In this document: piece after piece, positions 36,359 to 44,519 of the stretch | Numbering within the stretch: the stretch's first letter is position 1 | Layout: each line of letters starts with the position of its first letter | NCBI RefSeq assembly: GCF_003443735.1 | Contig: NZ_CP031969.1 | Span: forward strand, 3,224,001-3,288,000 | Direction of reading: 5' to 3' | From: Streptomyces sp. CC0208 | Lineage (GTDB): Bacteria; Actinomycetota; Actinomycetes; Streptomycetales; Streptomycetaceae | Length of the DNA stretch: 64,000 bases | Made by a program: the position numbers and the translations under genes | Notes under the pieces: model-generated | Databases searched by the model: none | The model's input: the letters and a program-made list of their open reading frames with translations, nothing else | Told to the model about the DNA's origin: nothing

Positions 36359-37027
36359 ATGCTGTTCGGCCGTACGCCCGTCCTGCCCACCGCCGAGCAG
36401 GCGCTGAAGGGCCGCTCCGAGCCGGCGTTCACGGTCCCCGACCGGCACACCGTCCTCGGCACGCCGCTGCTCGGCCCCTACCCCGAGGGCTACCAGATCG
36501 CGGACTTCGGCCTGGGCTGCTTCTGGGGCGCGGAACGAAAGTTCTGGCAGCTCCCGGCGGGTGTCTGGACGACCCTGGTCGGCTACCAGGGCGGCCACAC
36601 CGAGAACCCCGTGTACGAGGAGGTCTGCTCGGGTCTCACCGGCCACACCGAGGCGGTCCGCGTGGTCTTCGACCCCGCCCTCATCTCGTACGAGCGCCTC
36701 CTGAAGACCTTCTGGGAGTCTCACAACCCCACCCAGGGCTTCCGCCAGGGCAACGACGTCGGCACCCAGTACCGCTCGGCGATCCACACCCACACCCCCG
36801 AGCAGGCAGCGGCCGCCGAGGCCTCCCGCACCGCCTACCAGCGGGCCCTCACGGCCTCGGGCCACCGCGGCACGATCACCACCGAGATCCTGCCCGCGCA
36901 GGGCCGGACCTTCTACCCCGCGGAGAGCTACCACCAGCAGTACCTCGACAAGAACCCGGCGGGTTACTGCGGAACCGGCGGCACCGGGGTCTCCTGCCCG
37001 ATCGGCGTGGCCAAGGCCGACGGCTGA
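36359..37027 (+). CDS. msrA: Peptide-methionine (S)-S-oxide reductase MsrA
   Basis: 222 residues, the long MsrA form with a 50-residue N-terminal extension. The catalytic motif [11 protein letters not shown] (Cys54) is intact; a resolving-cysteine pair may be [11 protein letters not shown] near the C-terminus. It reduces methionine-S-sulfoxide using thioredoxin. AAGGAG lies upstream. A second, shorter MsrA is encoded at 40086-40598, with the plastic segment between them. Confidence 0.95.
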   Translation: MLFGRTPVLPTAEQALKGRSEPAFTVPDRHTVLGTPLLGPYPEGYQIADFGLGCFWGAERKFWQLPAGVWTTLVGYQGGHTENPVYEEVCSGLTGHTEAVRVVFDPALISYERLLKTFWESHNPTQGFRQGNDVGTQYRSAIHTHTPEQAAAAEASRTAYQRALTASGHRGTITTEILPAQGRTFYPAESYHQQYLDKNPAGYCGTGGTGVSCPIGVAKADG

Positions 37028-37130
37028 CGTCATCAGGTGGGCTTCAGAAGGTACGCGCGCAGGGTGCACGGGCGGCAGTCTCGTTCGAAAATGAATGGCT
37101 GACGGGGTCGAGGAACCGCACCCTGTACGT

Positions 37131-37284
37131 CATGGACGAACCGCAACACAGGATCCGCGCGCTGCACACGACATCCACGATCACCGTGTACCAGGCCTAC
37201 GCCCCGGAAATCGGCCTGCCCGCCGTCCAGGACGGTCGTTTCCCCGCCGCGTGGAAGCGCGACAGGATGACGTGGGTCATCAAG
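37131..37284 (+). pseudogene. DUF4291 gene, 5' fragment (left half of a split gene)
   Basis: The 51 codons from ATG 37131 encode MDEPQHRIRALHTTSTITVY and continue to MTWVIK. They closely match the first 51 residues of the intact DUF4291 protein at 37353-37946. After ATCAAG (37279-37284) the match ends abruptly and the frame closes within 10 codons (HRSQTFAAM). The missing remainder is found at 38773-39228. Homology to the intact copy extends a few codons upstream of the ATG (TLYVM versus TLYAM). Confidence 0.78.
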
Positions 37285-37352
37285 CACCGTTCACAGACCT
37301 TTGCCGCCATGTGACCCGTGGGTGACGCTGGCGGCTTTGCACGGATTGCCGG

Positions 37353-37946
37353 TCAGGGACACAGGTGGGCCAGGAGTTCTGCATTGGCGGGGTACTCCTG
37401 TTCCTGGGGGAGGAGTCGGGCAGCTGAGTCCAGTTCGCCGTCCCTGACGAGCGCGTGGATCTCGTGGGCGAGCGGGGTCACGTCGCTGATGGACACGATC
37501 CACTCGTCCGCGTAACGCGACGATGCCTCACCCGAGAGCCCCAGTTGCAGCGAGCGGTACGGCAGGGGATGCAGGTGCAGATCGCGTTCGGGATCCCACT
37601 GGACACGGGCCGGTGCGCGCTTGAGGTCACGCTGCCAGGTGTCGCGATCGGGATGCAGTCCGCGGACGTAATGCGACAGGCAGGCATGGCGCAGCGCCCA
37701 GTCGAAGCCCTCGCGAGTGATCTCGAAGGCCAGGACGGTCTCCTGACTCTCCTTCATGCCCCAGCCGGAGCGGTACATCATCCACATGAAACTGGGTTTG
37801 ATCCACGTCATGCGGTCAGGCTTCCACGCGGCGGGGAAACGGCCCTTGCGGGCGGCGGGTCCGCCGATCTCCGGGCGGTACGCCTGGTAGACGGTGATCG
37901 TGGACGCCGTGTGGAGCGCGCGGATCCTGTGGAGCGGTTCTTCCAT
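37353..37946 (-). CDS. DUF4291 family protein (intact copy)
   Basis: 197 residues. DUF4291 hallmarks are RAL HTASTITVYQAYRPEIG-type start, RMTWIKPSFMWMMYRSGWG, and the QWDPERDLHLHPLPYRSLQLGLSG block. The biochemical role of the family is unknown. ATG 37946 is taken as the start, as in the parallel fragment at 37131, and lacks a Shine-Dalgarno. It lies inside the about 1.5-kb segment that splits a second DUF4291 gene and is inverted relative to it. The paralogues are clearly similar but not identical, so this is an older duplication. Confidence 0.82.
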   Translation of the reverse strand: MEEPLHRIRALHTASTITVYQAYRPEIGGPAARKGRFPAAWKPDRMTWIKPSFMWMMYRSGWGMKESQETVLAFEITREGFDWALRHACLSHYVRGLHPDRDTWQRDLKRAPARVQWDPERDLHLHPLPYRSLQLGLSGEASSRYADEWIVSISDVTPLAHEIHALVRDGELDSAARLLPQEQEYPANAELLAHLCP

Positions 37947-38071
37947 GGCGTACAGCGTGGGCTCGGTCAGCTCAGGTGACCACCGATTTTCGACCCGTTG
38001 CCCGATCCGACGGAGCACGACGGCCGCAAACGGCAGGCAGTTGCCCGTGCGGGCCAAGTAGCGTCCGGCAC

Positions 38072-38773
38072 ATGGAGCGTCATCTCAGCAAAGCCGTACT
38101 CGATGGACTGACTCGTCGGGCGCGGTCGTTCATCACCGCGCACAGCATCAGGATCGACGTGCCGCCGGTCGGCCGGCTTGCGGAGCAGTGGCTTGCGCTC
38201 GGCGTCCCGCCGGTGGAGATCAACCGTGTGAAGGAGTATCAGGAGCGCTGGGGAGGGCTCGTGCTGCCTCCGGCTCCGCACTATGACGGTGGACCCAGGT
38301 ATCTGGACTCCGATCTTCCAGAGGGTTCGCCGAACGAGGGATGGTTGTACCCGGCAGGGACCGATCGGACTGCAACCCCCTACTCGTTCATGATCGGACC
38401 GGGCGGGGAGTTCGGGGTGTACGGCTATCGCTGGACGCCCCTGCACCGAACCGTCGAGGGGTGGGTGGAGTCCGTCGCTCTCGCCCACCATGCGTCGATG
38501 TGGGCGCGGCAGGTCACCAGAGTCACCGGCGATCGCGTCGATGAGATCGCTCTGGACGGCTTCGAGCCGGTCGCGGAGGTCAAGGGGATGACGGACAACT
38601 GGTGGAGGGGCAACGACTCCTTGGTCGCCCTGTACGCGGGAGAGGCCGAGTCCCTCTCTGCCCCCTCGTGCCGCACCATGTTGATTTACTCCGGTCTGGA
38701 TGACTGGGGGCTCTACGGAGGCGTACGGAGCCCTGGAATCCGCCACGCGAAAGGGTCTGTGAACACGCCTTGA
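38072..38773 (+). CDS. Hypothetical protein, possibly SUKH (SMI1/KNR4)-like
   Basis: 233 residues. A region near residue 30-60 (LAEQWLALGVPPVEINRVKEYQERWGGLVLPPAPHYDGGP) and the following FMIGPGGEFGVYGYRWTPLHRTVEGWVESVALAH resemble SUKH-domain immunity-type proteins, but the match is weak. No signal peptide or membrane span. The stop codon TGA (38771-38773) sits exactly at the junction with the DUF4291 3' fragment, so the natural C-terminus may have been lost or altered. If SUKH-like, it would be an orphan immunity protein with no toxin gene nearby. Confidence 0.55.
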   Translation: MERHLSKAVLDGLTRRARSFITAHSIRIDVPPVGRLAEQWLALGVPPVEINRVKEYQERWGGLVLPPAPHYDGGPRYLDSDLPEGSPNEGWLYPAGTDRTATPYSFMIGPGGEFGVYGYRWTPLHRTVEGWVESVALAHHASMWARQVTRVTGDRVDEIALDGFEPVAEVKGMTDNWWRGNDSLVALYAGEAESLSAPSCRTMLIYSGLDDWGLYGGVRSPGIRHAKGSVNTP

Positions 38774-39228
38774 CCTGGATCAAGCCGTCGTTCCTGTGGA
38801 TGATGTACCGCTGTGGCTGGGGCGCGAAAGCGGGGCAGGAAACCGTCCTCGCCGTCGAGATCAGCCGTGACGGCTTCGAGTGGGCGCTGCGCCACGCGTG
38901 TCTGTCGAGTCATGTCCGCGGGGCGCACCCCGACCGGGCTGCCTGGCAGCGTCAGTTGAAGCGTGCGCCTGCTCGCGTGCAGTGGGATCCCGAGCGGGAT
39001 CTGCACCTCCGGCCGCTGCCGTACCGGTCCCTGCAGCTGGGGCTGTCCGGTGAGGCCGTACGACGCTACGCGGACGAGTGGACGGTCGCCATCCGCGACG
39101 TGACCCCGCTCGCCCACGAGATCCACGCCCTCGTCAGAGGTGGTGACATGGCCTCCGCGACCGGGCTGCTGCCGCAGGAACGCCCCTATCCCGCTGAAGC
39201 CGAATCGCTTGCCCACCTCCTGGCGTGA
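38773..39228 (+). pseudogene. DUF4291 gene, 3' fragment (right half of a split gene)
   Basis: From the codon at 38773 the frame encodes TWIKPSFLWMMYRCGWG and runs to the natural C-terminus (PAEAESLAHLLA). It aligns with the intact copy from residue 48 onward and lacks the N-terminal part, which matches the fragment at 37131-37284. A TTG at 38770 could restart translation, overlapping the stop of the upstream gene. ATCAAG at 38779-38784 matches ATCAAG at 37279-37284 exactly 1500 bp away. These features indicate that one gene was split. Confidence 0.75.
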
Positions 39229-39337
39229 CGGCCGGGTTCACCGGACTCCGGACGGCCCGCTCACCACCCGGCCGTCTGCGCGTCACGCGTCTGCGATGCA
39301 GACCACCAGCGTCTGCTCGGGCTGTTCGGCCAGGCCC

Positions 39338-39424
39338 GGTCCGATCGCCATCGCGTTCGCCGTCACTCAGCCCGCGCCGGTCGACGTGAGCGACATCGTC
39401 GTACGGCCCACCGCGCAGAGCTGA
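39338..39424 (+). pseudogene. Short-chain dehydrogenase C-terminal remnant
   Basis: About 28 codons read AIAFAVTQPAPVDVSDIVVRPT plus AQS and a stop. This is the C-terminal strand-helix sequence typical of NADP short-chain dehydrogenases of the clavaldehyde-reductase type. The upstream frame loses the rest of the enzyme, and the Rossmann and YxxxK parts are absent. It is a decayed fragment next to the split DUF4291 gene. Confidence 0.5.
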
Positions 39425-39485
39425 CCCGTGCAGGGCCGACCGGCGCAAAGCCGTCCTCGACCCGTCGGGGAGGGATCATGGTGGG

Positions 39486-40079
39486 GTGACGGAACTCTCC
39501 CCCTACGAGCGGGACTTGCGGGATCGCCTGGCGTCGGTCCCCGTGCTTCCCGCGCCCGTTCCCTGGCAGCCGGTGTTCGACTCCTGCGCCGCGGTCGGAG
39601 GGCTGCTCGGGATCGGCTTCGCGACGCACCCGGACACCGGCAACGACCTGGTGATGGTCGTCTCGTCCGACGGCCACGGTCTCTTCGACGCCGTCACCGG
39701 CGAGAAGATCGCGCGGGACCGGGATCCCGATCCGGAGAGCAGTACGCCGGACGCGGCCGAGGATCTGACCTGCCCAGGTCTCGGGCCGGTCGCCGACGGC
39801 AGGGTGCACATCGCCGGGCTGTTCGGCGGCGGACTGCACGCCACCGCCGAAGGCGGCTGGCACGTGGAGGTCGTCTCGCCGGCCTGGCCCCGCCACCGCG
39901 TCCTGCTCTCCCGCGGCGACGGCATGCCCCACCGCGGTCCGCACGGCGAGCGGTGGTGGCACGTCTTCCGCTCCGACTACTCCGAACTCCGGGCTGTCGG
40001 TTTCTCCCCCTCCGGCCGCACCCTCGCCGTCGCGACGAGCAGCGACGTGACCCTCTGGACACGGCCGCCGGGTGTGTGA
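39486..40079 (+). CDS. Hypothetical protein with a WD-like C-terminal motif
   Basis: 197 residues from GTG 39486. The C-terminus (RAVGFSPSGRTLAVATSSDVTLWTRP) is a single WD40-type blade. The middle holds beta-rich sequence with GGGLHATAEGGWHVEVVSPAWPRHRVLLSRGDGMPHRGP. There is no signal peptide or membrane span. A lone WD motif cannot form a propeller, so the protein may be a partial or divergent beta-propeller. It converges on the second msrA. Confidence 0.6.
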   Translation: MTELSPYERDLRDRLASVPVLPAPVPWQPVFDSCAAVGGLLGIGFATHPDTGNDLVMVVSSDGHGLFDAVTGEKIARDRDPDPESSTPDAAEDLTCPGLGPVADGRVHIAGLFGGGLHATAEGGWHVEVVSPAWPRHRVLLSRGDGMPHRGPHGERWWHVFRSDYSELRAVGFSPSGRTLAVATSSDVTLWTRPPGV

Positions 40080-40085
40080 CGAGCG

Positions 40086-40598
40086 TCAGCCCTCCGCACG
40101 CGCCGGCAGCCGCCAGCCCGGGCGGGGGAAGTGGCAGGTGTAGCCGTCCGGGTAACGCTGGAGGTAGTCCTGGTGCTCGGGCTCGGCCTCCCAGAAGGGG
40201 CCGACCGGCTCCACCTCGGTGACGACCTTGCCCGGCCACAGGCCGGACGCGTCCACGTCCGCGATGGTGTCCTCGGCGATGCGCTTCTGCTCGTCGTCCA
40301 CGTAGTAGATCGCCGAGCGGTAGCTGAGGCCGATGTCGTTGCCCTGGCGGTTCTTGGTGCTCGGGTCGTGGATCTGGAAGAAGAACTCCAAGAGCGTGCG
40401 GTAGTCGGTCTGCTCGGGGTCGAAAAGGATCTCGATGGCCTCCGCGTGCGTGCCGTGGTTGCGGTACGTCGCGTTCGGCACGTCACCCCCGGTGTATCCG
40501 ACCCGGGTCGCCGTCACCCCCGGAAGCCGGCGGATCAACTCCTCCATTCCCCAGAAGCATCCGCCCGCCAGCACAGCCCTCTGTGTCTGCGCAGCCAT
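40086..40598 (-). CDS. msrA: Peptide-methionine (S)-S-oxide reductase MsrA (second copy)
   Basis: 170 residues, the short MsrA form, with catalytic [17 protein letters not shown] (Cys14). [28 protein letters not shown] and the [12 protein letters not shown] block are intact, but the C-terminal resolving cysteines of the long form are missing. GGGAGGA precedes the ATG at 40598. A near-perfect SigR promoter lies upstream at 40674-40699, so it is probably induced by thiol oxidative stress. Confidence 0.94.
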   Translation of the reverse strand: MAAQTQRAVLAGGCFWGMEELIRRLPGVTATRVGYTGGDVPNATYRNHGTHAEAIEILFDPEQTDYRTLLEFFFQIHDPSTKNRQGNDIGLSYRSAIYYVDDEQKRIAEDTIADVDASGLWPGKVVTEVEPVGPFWEAEPEHQDYLQRYPDGYTCHFPRPGWRLPARAEG

Positions 40599-40673
40599 CG
40601 CTGTCCTCCCATATCTGCTCGCTCGGGCCGGTCCGCCGGCACACCGCCGACAGCCCCTGCCCACTCCCCCCTC

Positions 40674-40699
40674 AACGCGCGAGGGTGCCGGGCGATTCC
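40674..40699 (-). promoter_or_regulatory. SigR-type promoter of msrA
   Basis: On the minus strand GGAAT (40699-40695), 18 bp, GTT (40676-40674), followed by GAG. This matches the SigR (disulfide-stress sigma factor) pattern GGAAT-N18-GTT exactly. Transcription would start about 65-70 bases upstream of the ATG at 40598. Confidence 0.68.
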
Positions 40700-40761
40700 A
40701 CGACCGCCCGGTGACGCAGCCATGGTGCCCCTGTGACGTGGGTACCCATAGGGTGCAACCC

Positions 40762-41877
40762 GTGACTGCGAACTTGAGTTCCACGAAAGCCCGCGCGGCG
40801 CTGCGCACGTCGGCGCGGGCCTCCGCGGAGTTGCTGCTCATATTGCTGATGCTCGCGGTGAGTCTGTGGGTGCTGGGCCGGATGTGGTCGGTCGTGTGGC
40901 CGCTCGTGATCGGTCTGCTGCTGACCACGCTGACCTGGCCACCCACTCGCTTCCTGTTGCGCCGCGGGTGGAAGCCCGCTCTCGCCGCGTCGACGGTGAC
41001 CGTGCTGTTCCTGCTGGTCGCCGCGGGTGTCGTGGCACTGATCGCGGTGCCGGTGGCGTCCCAGTCCGGTGACCTGACCGACGGCGTGGTCGACGGCGTC
41101 CAGAAGGTGCGCGAGTGGGCCGCCGGGCCGCCGTTGAACATCGGTGACGCCCAGATCGACAAGGCCTTCGACACCGCGGTCTCCCGAGCGCAGGACGGTC
41201 TCGGCAGCATGGTCGGCGCGGTCGTCACCGGCGTGAGCACCGTGGTGAACGGTCTGGTCACCGCCGTTCTGGCGCTGTTCCTGATGTTCTTCTTCCTCAA
41301 GGACGGCCCGCGGTTCCTGCCGTGGCTGGCCCGTCAGCTGCCCGGTCGGCTCTCCACCGACGTCCCGACGGTGGCCGCGCGCGGCTGGGACACACTGGGC
41401 TCCTTCGTGCGCTCCCAGGCGGCCGTCGGCCTGATCGACGCCGTCCTGATCGGCCTGGGCCTGTGGATCCTGGGGGTACCGCTGGTGCTCCCGCTGGCGG
41501 TGCTGACCTTCGTCTCCGCGTTCGTGCCGATCCTCGGTGCCTTCTTCGCCGGCTTCGTCGCGGTGCTCATCGCGCTGGTCTCCAACGGCCTGATGGACGC
41601 GCTGATAGTGCTGGCCATCATCGTGGTGGTGCAGCAGCTCGAGGGCAATGTGTTCCAGCCCATGATCCAGAGCCGGGGGCTCGGCCTGCACGCGGCGGTG
41701 ATCCTGCTGGCGGTGACGTTGGGCGGCAGTCTCGCCGGAATCGTGGGCAGTCTGCTCGCGGTACCGGCCGCCGCGCTGATCGCGGTGATCTGGAACTACG
41801 TGCGCGAGCAGCTTCAGGAGCCGTCACAGGATCCGGGCACCGACGAGCCGGAAACCGGCATCGCCACCCCGTCCTGA
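40762..41877 (+). CDS. AI-2E family transporter
   Basis: 371 residues from GTG 40762, with TAGGGT 7 bp upstream as a possible leaderless -10. Eight hydrophobic segments. Family signatures include [42 protein letters not shown], and the C-terminal [42 protein letters not shown]. Members include sodium/proton antiporters and putative autoinducer-2 exporters, so a substrate cannot be assigned. Confidence 0.9.
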   Translation: MTANLSSTKARAALRTSARASAELLLILLMLAVSLWVLGRMWSVVWPLVIGLLLTTLTWPPTRFLLRRGWKPALAASTVTVLFLLVAAGVVALIAVPVASQSGDLTDGVVDGVQKVREWAAGPPLNIGDAQIDKAFDTAVSRAQDGLGSMVGAVVTGVSTVVNGLVTAVLALFLMFFFLKDGPRFLPWLARQLPGRLSTDVPTVAARGWDTLGSFVRSQAAVGLIDAVLIGLGLWILGVPLVLPLAVLTFVSAFVPILGAFFAGFVAVLIALVSNGLMDALIVLAIIVVVQQLEGNVFQPMIQSRGLGLHAAVILLAVTLGGSLAGIVGSLLAVPAAALIAVIWNYVREQLQEPSQDPGTDEPETGIATPS

Positions 41878-41962
41878 CGAGCGATCCGGCACCTCGTCGA
41901 ACCCCAGGTGTCAAGCATTTCGGCCTCGTTGAAAATGAACCGCGGCCGCAGCCTCCCCGCCC

Positions 41963-41968
41963 TACGAT
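41963..41968 (+). promoter_or_regulatory. -10 element of a probable leaderless promoter (secreted DUF5829-like gene)
   Basis: TACGAT is followed by 7 bp and then the ATG at 41976, so the transcript would begin at the start codon. No ribosome-binding site precedes this ATG. Confidence 0.5.
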
Positions 41969-41975
41969 CGCCCGC

Positions 41976-42920
41976 ATGCGGATTCAGCGGATATTACGGA
42001 TGATCGTCATACTCGCCGCGGCCCTCGCCGCAGCGATCGGGGGTGCCGTGGGGACGGCACAGGCCGAGGGAAGCCGGTCCTCTTCCGACCGGCAGTTGCT
42101 GTTCTACAACCACTCCTACGGGGTTTTCGACCGGGAGACCGCCGACGCCATCGAACACTCCGACTACCTGAGGGACTTCGCCAACTTCCAGGTCCGCACC
42201 ACGACCGGTACCGGCGGACAGACCTGGACCGGCCGCTACCTGATGGGCCGCGAGACCTATCTCGAACTGTTCGGGGTCGGTGACATCGCGGGCCAGGACG
42301 GCACCCTCGGCTCCGCCGGGCTGGGCCTGTCCACCGAACGGGACGGTGACCTGGCGACGGTCACCGAGCGGCTGAAGAGCGAGGGAGTCGCCGACCCCAT
42401 CGAGTTCCTCCAGACCCGGGACTTCGGTGACGGGGTGCCCGTGCCGTGGTTCGACGCCATCCTCACCGCCACCGAGTACGACGCCTTCGGGGCCTGGGCG
42501 ATGGAGTACCGGCCGGAGTACTTCGCCGATCCCCGCAGCAAAACCGAGCCCGCGAGTTTCCCCGGTGACGTGGGCCGGGAGCGTGTCCTGTCCGACGACT
42601 ACCGCACTCACCTGATGCGTGACGTGACCTCCGTCCGCATCGCGGTGACCGAGGGCGACCTCGCCGACACCGTGCCGCTGCTGCGGGCCGGCGGGTTCGC
42701 CGTCAAGAACGTGTCCGGTGGCGGTGTCGTCGCGGAGGGGGGCGGCACCACGATCCGGTTCGACTCCGTCCCGCGTGAACAAGCCGGTTTCCAGCGGGTC
42801 GAGATGTCGCTCAACCGGCCTGTGAAGGACCGGCACGTGGAGCAGCTCGGTCACTCGACGCTCACCGTCGGCCCGGGCAGCCGCGCAGTGTGGACATTCG
42901 CCGCCAACGGCACTCGATAA
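41976..42920 (+). CDS. Secreted DUF5829-like protein
   Basis: 314 residues with a Sec signal peptide (MRIQRILRMIVILAAALAAAIGGAVGTAQA, cleavage near residue 30). The mature part begins with LLFYNHSYGVFDRETADAIEHSDYLRDFANFQ, which fits the DUF5829 family of streptomycetes. A beta-rich C-terminal region follows (FQRVEMSLNRPVKDRHVEQLGHSTLTVGPGSRAVWTF). The function is unknown; the layout recalls VOC-like folds. The leaderless promoter is noted separately. Confidence 0.7.
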   Translation: MRIQRILRMIVILAAALAAAIGGAVGTAQAEGSRSSSDRQLLFYNHSYGVFDRETADAIEHSDYLRDFANFQVRTTTGTGGQTWTGRYLMGRETYLELFGVGDIAGQDGTLGSAGLGLSTERDGDLATVTERLKSEGVADPIEFLQTRDFGDGVPVPWFDAILTATEYDAFGAWAMEYRPEYFADPRSKTEPASFPGDVGRERVLSDDYRTHLMRDVTSVRIAVTEGDLADTVPLLRAGGFAVKNVSGGGVVAEGGGTTIRFDSVPREQAGFQRVEMSLNRPVKDRHVEQLGHSTLTVGPGSRAVWTFAANGTR

Positions 42921-42930
42921 GCGGGCGGCG

Positions 42931-42955
42931 GGCAGCAGGCAGCAGGCAGCAGGCA
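42931..42955. repeat. GGCAGCA tandem heptamer, 3.5 copies
   Basis: Three perfect GGCAGCA units (42931-42951) and a partial fourth (GGCA) lie between the DUF5829-like stop and the terminator. It is a candidate for slippage-driven length variation. Confidence 0.7.
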
Positions 42956-42957
42956 AC

Positions 42958-42985
42958 GGGTGCGCCCCCGGCGAGGGGCGCACCC
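42958..42985. terminator. Hairpin terminator between convergent genes
   Basis: GGGTGCGCCCC (42958-42968) pairs with GGGGCGCACCC (42975-42985) around a 6-base loop. It ends 7 bp before the VOC-protein stop. Confidence 0.8.
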
Positions 42986-42992
42986 CCCGGCC

Positions 42993-43376
42993 TCAGCCCC
43001 CGCTGCCGTACGGCCGCGTCAGAATCTCCAGCCGGTGGCCGTCCGGGTCGTCGAAGTACACGCCCCGGCCTCCGTCGTTGTGGTTGATCTCGCCGGACCG
43101 GTGGTGGAAGGGGTCCGCCCAGTACGGCAGCCCTGCCTCCCGGATCCGGGGGAAGATCATGTCGAAGTCGTCCTCGGAGACGAGGAACGCGTAGTGCTGC
43201 GGCGTGATCTCGTCGGTCGTGTCCATGTAGTCGAGGGTCACGCCGTTGGGGATCTCGACCGGGACGAAGGGGCCGTACTGCGGGCTCACCGCCAGCCCCA
43301 GGATGTCGGCCAGGAAGCGGGCCGAGGCTCGCTTGTCGCGCGCGGTGACGATGGTGTGGTTCAGCTGAACGGTCAT
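42993..43376 (-). CDS. VOC superfamily (glyoxalase/bleomycin-resistance-type) protein
   Basis: 127 residues, a two-repeat beta-alpha-beta-beta-beta VOC fold. It starts with QLNHTIVTARDKRASARFLADILGL and ends with GRGVYFDDPDGHRLEILTRPYG. The usual metal ligands His (LNHTIV) and Glu (RLEIL) are present. Such proteins act as dioxygenases, isomerases or drug-binding proteins; context gives no further hint. GAGGAGG precedes the ATG. It is divergent from the siderophore-uptake operon. Confidence 0.87.
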   Translation of the reverse strand: MTVQLNHTIVTARDKRASARFLADILGLAVSPQYGPFVPVEIPNGVTLDYMDTTDEITPQHYAFLVSEDDFDMIFPRIREAGLPYWADPFHHRSGEINHNDGGRGVYFDDPDGHRLEILTRPYGSGG

Positions 43377-43412
43377 CGCTGCCTCCTCGTTCAGACCATA
43401 CCCCGGGACCAG

Positions 43413-43436
43413 TTAAGGTAAGGCTTGCCTTAGCAA
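43413..43436 (+). promoter_or_regulatory. Iron box (DmdR/IdeR-type operator) upstream of the siderophore uptake operon
   Basis: The stretch TTAAGGTAAGGCTTGCCTTA (43413-43432) plus GCAA has the core TAAGGC-TT-GCCTTA, a perfect inverted repeat. It resembles the 19-bp actinobacterial iron box TTAGGTTAGGCTAACCTAA. It lies 33 bp before the GTG at 43469, where an iron-bound DtxR-family repressor would block transcription. Confidence 0.78.
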
Positions 43437-43468
43437 ACCTCAGCCCTCAGTACTTCCCCGGAGTAGTC

Positions 43469-44515
43469 GTGCGTGCAGCAGCAGTGAAGGCCGTCGTGGC
43501 CGCGACCGTCGTCGGAGGGCTGCTTGCCGGCTGCTCTGCGTCCTCGTCGGATACGGGCAAGAGCAGCGGCAAGGGTGACCGCAACTCCGTCAGGGGCGCT
43601 TCCGCGGGCCCCTCCGCCGCACCGAGCGCGCTCGCCGACGGCATGGGTTCCGACCAGGAGGCCGACGGGGCCTTCCCGCGCACGGTCACGCACTTCGAGG
43701 GCAGGACCACGGTCAAGGTCCAGCCGAAGAAGATCGCCGTGCTCAGCACCGGGCAGCTCGACGACCTGCTGTCCCTGGGGGTCGTCCCCGCGGCCACCAC
43801 CCGCGCCGACAACGCCGGCCTCGTGCCCGGCTATCTCGCGGACGCCTTCCCGGCGTACAAGAAGCGGCTCGCCGGCATGACCGACGCCGGTACGCGCCAG
43901 GCGCCCAACCTGGAAACCCTCGCCGCCGCCAAGCCCGACCTCATCCTCGCCAACGACTCCCTCGGCGACCTCTACCCCAAGCTGTCGAAGATCGCGCCCA
44001 CCGTGATCACCGCGGGCAACGGCATCAACTGGAAGCGCGACCTGCTGCTCGTCGGCGACGCGGTCGGCAAGGGCGAGGCCGCGCGGAAGCTGCTGGACGG
44101 GATCGTCGCCGACGCCCGCGCGAAGGGGCGGAAGATCGAGGGCGACCCGGCGGTCTCCATGGTCCGCTTCACCCCCGACCGCACCCGGATGTTCGGCGTC
44201 TCCTCCTTCACCGGTTCCCTCGCCGTCGACATGGGGCTCTTGCGGCCCAAGTCCCAGCAGTTCCACGCCATTTCGCAGGACATCGGCGCGGAGAGCATCG
44301 ACACGGCCGACGGCGACTGGATCTTCTACTCCGTCCAGGGGGACGCGTCCAGGACGGACGCGGCGAGCATCGTGGCCGGGCCGCTGTGGAAGTCGATGAA
44401 GGCGGTCGGGGCCGGGCAGGCCGTGAAGGTCGACGACGACCCCTGGTACCTCAACGCCGGGCCGACCGCCGCTCGGCTCGTCGTCTCCCAACTCGCCGAC
44501 GCCCTCGGCAAGTAG
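43469..44515 (+). CDS. Siderophore ABC transporter substrate-binding lipoprotein (FecB/FepB type)
   Basis: 348 residues from GTG. Lipoprotein signal ends LLAGC (Cys22). An unusual 45-residue Ser/Gly/Ala-rich linker follows. The class III binding domain shows PKKIAVLSTGQLDDLLSLGVVP and NLETLAAAKPDLILANDSL. It would deliver ferric siderophore to the FecCD permeases encoded next. The iron box in its promoter implies derepression under iron starvation. Confidence 0.92.
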   Translation: MRAAAVKAVVAATVVGGLLAGCSASSSDTGKSSGKGDRNSVRGASAGPSAAPSALADGMGSDQEADGAFPRTVTHFEGRTTVKVQPKKIAVLSTGQLDDLLSLGVVPAATTRADNAGLVPGYLADAFPAYKKRLAGMTDAGTRQAPNLETLAAAKPDLILANDSLGDLYPKLSKIAPTVITAGNGINWKRDLLLVGDAVGKGEAARKLLDGIVADARAKGRKIEGDPAVSMVRFTPDRTRMFGVSSFTGSLAVDMGLLRPKSQQFHAISQDIGAESIDTADGDWIFYSVQGDASRTDAASIVAGPLWKSMKAVGAGQAVKVDDDPWYLNAGPTAARLVVSQLADALGK

Positions 44516-44519
44516 TCGC

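Noticed and set aside
37083..37096. Zur-like zinc box (GAAAATGAAT) here and a similar word at 41929
   Set aside because: Only one half-site is present in each case, with no complementary half, and neither gene is zinc-related.
37285..38770. Insertion sequence splitting the DUF4291 gene
   Set aside because: No transposase, no terminal inverted repeats; the segment carries ordinary genes, one a paralogue of the interrupted gene.
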